Part shown: positions 60,601 through 64,000 of the stretch, piece after piece
How positions within the stretch are numbered: position 1 is the first letter of the stretch
Layout of the letters: each line of letters begins with the position of its first letter
DNA from: Andrena cerasifolii
Lineage: Eukaryota > Arthropoda > Insecta > Hymenoptera > Andrenidae
Assembly: GCF_050908995.1 (NCBI RefSeq)
Contig: NC_135120.1
Span: forward strand, 20,845,433-20,909,432
Reading direction: 5' to 3'
Length of the DNA stretch: 64,000 bases
Made by a program: the position numbers and the translations under genes
The notes under the pieces: model-generated
The model's input: the letters and a program-made list of their open reading frames with translations, nothing else
Database searches by the model: none
What the model was told of the DNA's origin: nothing

Positions 60601-63075
60601 GTTTAGTTTCGGTGAGTCCTTTAGACAATTTTCTTTGGATCGAGCTGTTCGTAGTGTAAATTTTTAGAGGATTCTGTTCCTGAAATTACTAAGCGGGAAC
60701 CGCAGAGATGAATAACAGGGTCTCATCGCAATCAGCTGCCTCAATAAAGGGGTAGACTTTTCGATCGAACAAACAAGGAATGAATTGGAAGGAGCCTTCA
60801 TATTTCCATGGCGGAATCCGGAACGCGGCAATTAACTCGTGGAACGTCGACTCGCGGCGTAATGGAATTTTTTAATTAATGCGTATGCTGGGGATAATTA
60901 CTACAGAGAATTAAGTTTCCCAGTAATCTGTATAGCCTCTAAAAAGGACGTGTAGGTACCTGTGCGTCAGGAAAGATCAATTGTTTATCGTGGAAGTTCC
61001 ACTCGCGAATGAACATTAAACATTACTAAAATAATAACATTCAAATTCCATGCTTTAGAAATATAATATGATTGCATTTTCAGCAAAACTATTGACCAAA
61101 TACATGCCGAAAAATAAAGATTTCTACTTGGAAAGAAAGGTAAATTTACGAGGGAACTGAGATAATATATTCTCTATTAATCCGCGCTTGCTCATTGTTT
61201 TCCAGACAAAGGAAAGCATCTACGGGGAATGCATTGTGGTATAAAGCCTGCTAACAATTGGGTCAGGGAATGTCCCAGGAACTAATAGCCACAATTTTCT
61301 TCTCCCTCTGAATTCTAGGTGTAGTACTAACAAGATCAGGAACATCGTGATTTTGGAAGCGCTTATGCGCCAACTGATTTGCCTAATGGTATTCCCAGGA
61401 CCTTGCTCGCTTGGTAGAATACGACTTCAATTCATTACTTCCGCAAGGAATGCTCTTCTGCCGTGGTTTTTTTTCAGGGTCCCGACGCTTTCTGGGCACG
61501 TCTCTTCTTCGCTCCTGTTATTATCCATTTTGTAAACTGGTCTAACTTATCTAATCTTGGCAATCGTGTTGACAAATCGCGGTACTCCTGGTTCCATCGA
61601 GATCATTCCACCCTGATAAGGAACTTTATACATCGCAGGAGAAAAGGAATTCACGATAGATAACGGGCGAGAGATCGATTGGCCCGGAGCACCGCAAATT
61701 AATTCCCCGGGTCTTCTTGATCTCCGAAAACGTAGCCAGAGCTCGGCTCTCAATAGCGCGATAAATTTACGAAGAGATCATCGAGCTTTGATAATATATA
61801 TTGGACATGAAGCATCGCTTCCATATATCGCCGCAAATGAATTATTGAACGTTCAATGTAGCTATCGCATTGACACGTTCGCCCAAAGATGGATCGTCGA
61901 GCACGTGCTGGTCCAAGCCACGTTTACACGAATTTCCACATCTGTGGCCCGAAACTCCGAATCGAATTTTACGATTGCATTAAAGAAATGCGGCATCCAG
62001 CACCTACCCCGAAACGTTTAATCATCCTTTGTTATCCGTTGGTTATCCTCGAAGCTTAACTGTTAAAGCTTAGTTACAATTTCTCGCGATAAACGGGATG
62101 TGTTCGGTCCGAAGCGTTACGAACCCTTCATATTTCATCCCTTCGAACAAAAAAAAGACAGTCGGTCGGCCGACTAAATCGCAAAACACCGAGCGCACGC
62201 ATCCGCACACCTAGACGTGTACCGCAGGAGGACGGGATACGCGGCAAGGAATCCAATTCACAAAAAGCGTCATCTGTCAGCTCCGGTCAGGCGGGCTAGA
62301 GCGAAGAAGGAGTGTCGCATGGAGAATGAATTAAGGATCGCGCAGGGGCTTTTTCATTATCCCTCTAACCGATGGCTTTTCTCATCGATTTTGTTTCACG
62401 AGCTGCTCAGAAGCCAGAGTGGCAGAGCTTGTTTCGAGGGGCAGACAAATTCAAGGTGATTTCCTTTATTAACGAGCGAATAAACGTGGGCGAAAGTGGA
62501 CCCTCAACGTTCCAGCAGGTTTAATCCTTCTTACCGTATCCTCTTGCCAGCAAATGAATCCCCATTTCCGAGCCTCCTTGCATTTCGTTTGTATCCTCCG
62601 AGGCGTGCAGGATATTCGATAGTACGTTGAATAATTCCTGCCTGGAATAGGAGTAATTAAAAATGACGCTGTGTAAGGCACGTTCTGGGGGAGAGTAACA
62701 GGGGAAGTATGAGGAGGAATTTTTCAGTTTGCTATCGCAGGGCATCGCCCTGGAGCGTCTTTTGTGAGAGTAGAGAATGACTTACCGCTAAAGCGCGGGG
62801 GAAGAAATTGCAATCCTCGTGACCATTTTCGGTGGCCTATTTCGCCCTGGGAAGAGCGATCGAGGAATGGCGGGCCACCGGATTGGCTCTCGTCACTTCA
62901 ACGAGCAGAGGAAGGCTGCTTTTAATTGAGCGCTGACTTCGCCCGACACTTTTGTCTCCCACGTTTCGATTCCGTTTTCAGCGCACCCGAAGCGTAAAGG
63001 AATAATAATAAAGAGCCGAATAGGGAAATGTCGACATGTTCCTCTGTTGCGCCACACTTGCCTGTATGCACATGT
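57606..63075. other. Non-coding stretch
   Basis: Alternating CpG-rich and AT-rich unique sequence. The frame at 59994-60308 is not supported by any domain. No gene or repeat recognised. Confidence 0.4.
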
Positions 63076-63080
63076 ATGTA

Positions 63081-63748
63081 CAGGGTGTAAAATTGACAGC
63101 GTTACTTATTAATATCTTTGAAATCACGTAGAATATTATTGTCTTATTTCAATGAATTTAATGAACGAAGAATATACCTTAACACCTTTATTCCATCTAA
63201 CGCCACTATGTGGGTTTAAATACCTAATGTTGTAACCCACTTCTCGAGGATATCAACGGCACATGCACGGTCAAGGTGGTTCTAAAGTTATAATGAAAGA
63301 AATCGCGAGTAACGGACGGGAAGAAAGATTTTCTGCTTGGTGTTCTTCGGCAAGCATTTCCTTGCTCGCTGAGCCGGCCAAGTGGTAAAGTCGAGTACGT
63401 AGTCAGACATGCACACGCGGTTCACGCTGCGAACTCGTCTAATGCTATATTTTTATTCCTGTTACTGGTGTATAATTAAATAATACACTATTTTAATATT
63501 GAAAATTAGTACTGAAAATTTTGTTATTTAACATGGAAAATTAAACTCTTCTGATTCTCTTTTGCGTAGACTAATTCCTAGTGAAGGCATAAGATGCAAG
63601 TGTAAGCAACTGAAAAACGATGGTGTCCCACTGAAGAGATTCACTCAATCATGCGATACAGATACCGAGCAATCTTTCAAGACAAATATTTCATACCCCG
63701 CTCAGCTTTAGGGATATTAGCCCGCAGCATTCTTAATTTTACACCCTG
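63081..63748. mobile_element. Non-autonomous Tc1/mariner-like element
   Basis: TA on both sides (63079-63080 and 63749-63750). Ends are CAGGGTGTAAAATTGA and the inverse of CAGGGTGTAAAATTAA, a 16-bp terminal repeat with one mismatch. TA targets and CAGGGTGT-type ends fit Tc1/mariner. 668 bp without a transposase frame. Confidence 0.8.
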
Positions 63749-63750
63749 TA

Positions 63751-64000
63751 TGTGTACGTGCGGATCGATCGGAAGAGTTATATATATCTACTTGAATCTC
63801 TTGGTGGGAAGGTCGAGGATGAAAGTGTTGCCGAAGGAACTGGAGAGTATAGGAACCAATTGAATCTGTTATTCCAGGAAGTCCCTCGAATGTGGCCACT
63901 TCAATTACAGACACTTGCTTCCAGGCTGTGGTTTGCTTCGCGATTCTCTCCTCCTCCGAAACTTCTGCTCAACACTCTTGCTTATTTCGCTATGCAAAAT
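63751..64000. other. Non-coding right edge
   Basis: Nothing recognised in the final 250 bases. Confidence 0.45.

Overview
The window looks like nuclear DNA of an insect. The one clear gene is split into four exons by GT-AG introns, most of the sequence is non-coding, and small DNA transposons are abundant. The unique sequence is CpG-rich and carries CT/CG microsatellites, alternating with AT-rich repeat patches. I favour a hymenopteran (ant, bee or wasp), but that is an inference from composition and overall style, not from a diagnostic gene.

The only gene I can support firmly is a ZIP (SLC39) zinc transporter on the + strand, 45009-49764. Its four coding exons join without a frame break, carry eight predicted membrane segments and the TM4 signature HSVLEGLAIGLQ, and are followed by AATAAA 32 bp after the stop. 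Intron 1 carries a 0.79-kb fold-back element and intron 2 a 0.65-kb TA-flanked element. Weaker gene signals are a glycine/alanine-rich open frame on the - strand at the left edge (2-505) and a CpG-rich block ending in a strong splice donor at 8783, which may be a promoter with a non-coding first exon.

Most of the other describable content is non-autonomous DNA transposons; I saw no transposase, reverse transcriptase or other transposon protein. Groups visible by comparison within the window are: (1) TTAA-flanked elements at 27830-28379, 30049-31143 and 52608-53330, which share a subterminal GGTGACCACTG-type motif at nearly the same distance from the end; (2) TA-flanked elements with TIR AGGTGAATGTCC (905-1690, about 17045-17322, and 30652-30984 nested in a TTAA element); (3) TA-flanked 230-bp palindromes (34826-35055 and a truncated inverted copy at 11946-12123); (4) a TA-flanked family with TIR GGGTNTGTNAATTTT (35058-35326 truncated, 48456-49109 in ZIP intron 2); (5) hAT-like elements with 8-bp target duplications (14828-15636 and 56692-57597, the latter holding seventeen 23-bp tandem units); (6) a Tc1/mariner-like element (63081-63748); (7) unassigned fold-backs at 19536-20092, 24013-25003 with a smaller one nested inside, 46383-47169 and 54158-54292.

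Tandem arrays include a 40-bp satellite (42280-42590), a collagen-like GC-rich triplicate (41889-42088), a TATCGATA-rich block (38236-38390) and CT microsatellites around 8.2 and 8.9 kb. The remaining stretches hold no recognisable gene. Long open frames in the CpG-rich parts look like by-products of base composition.
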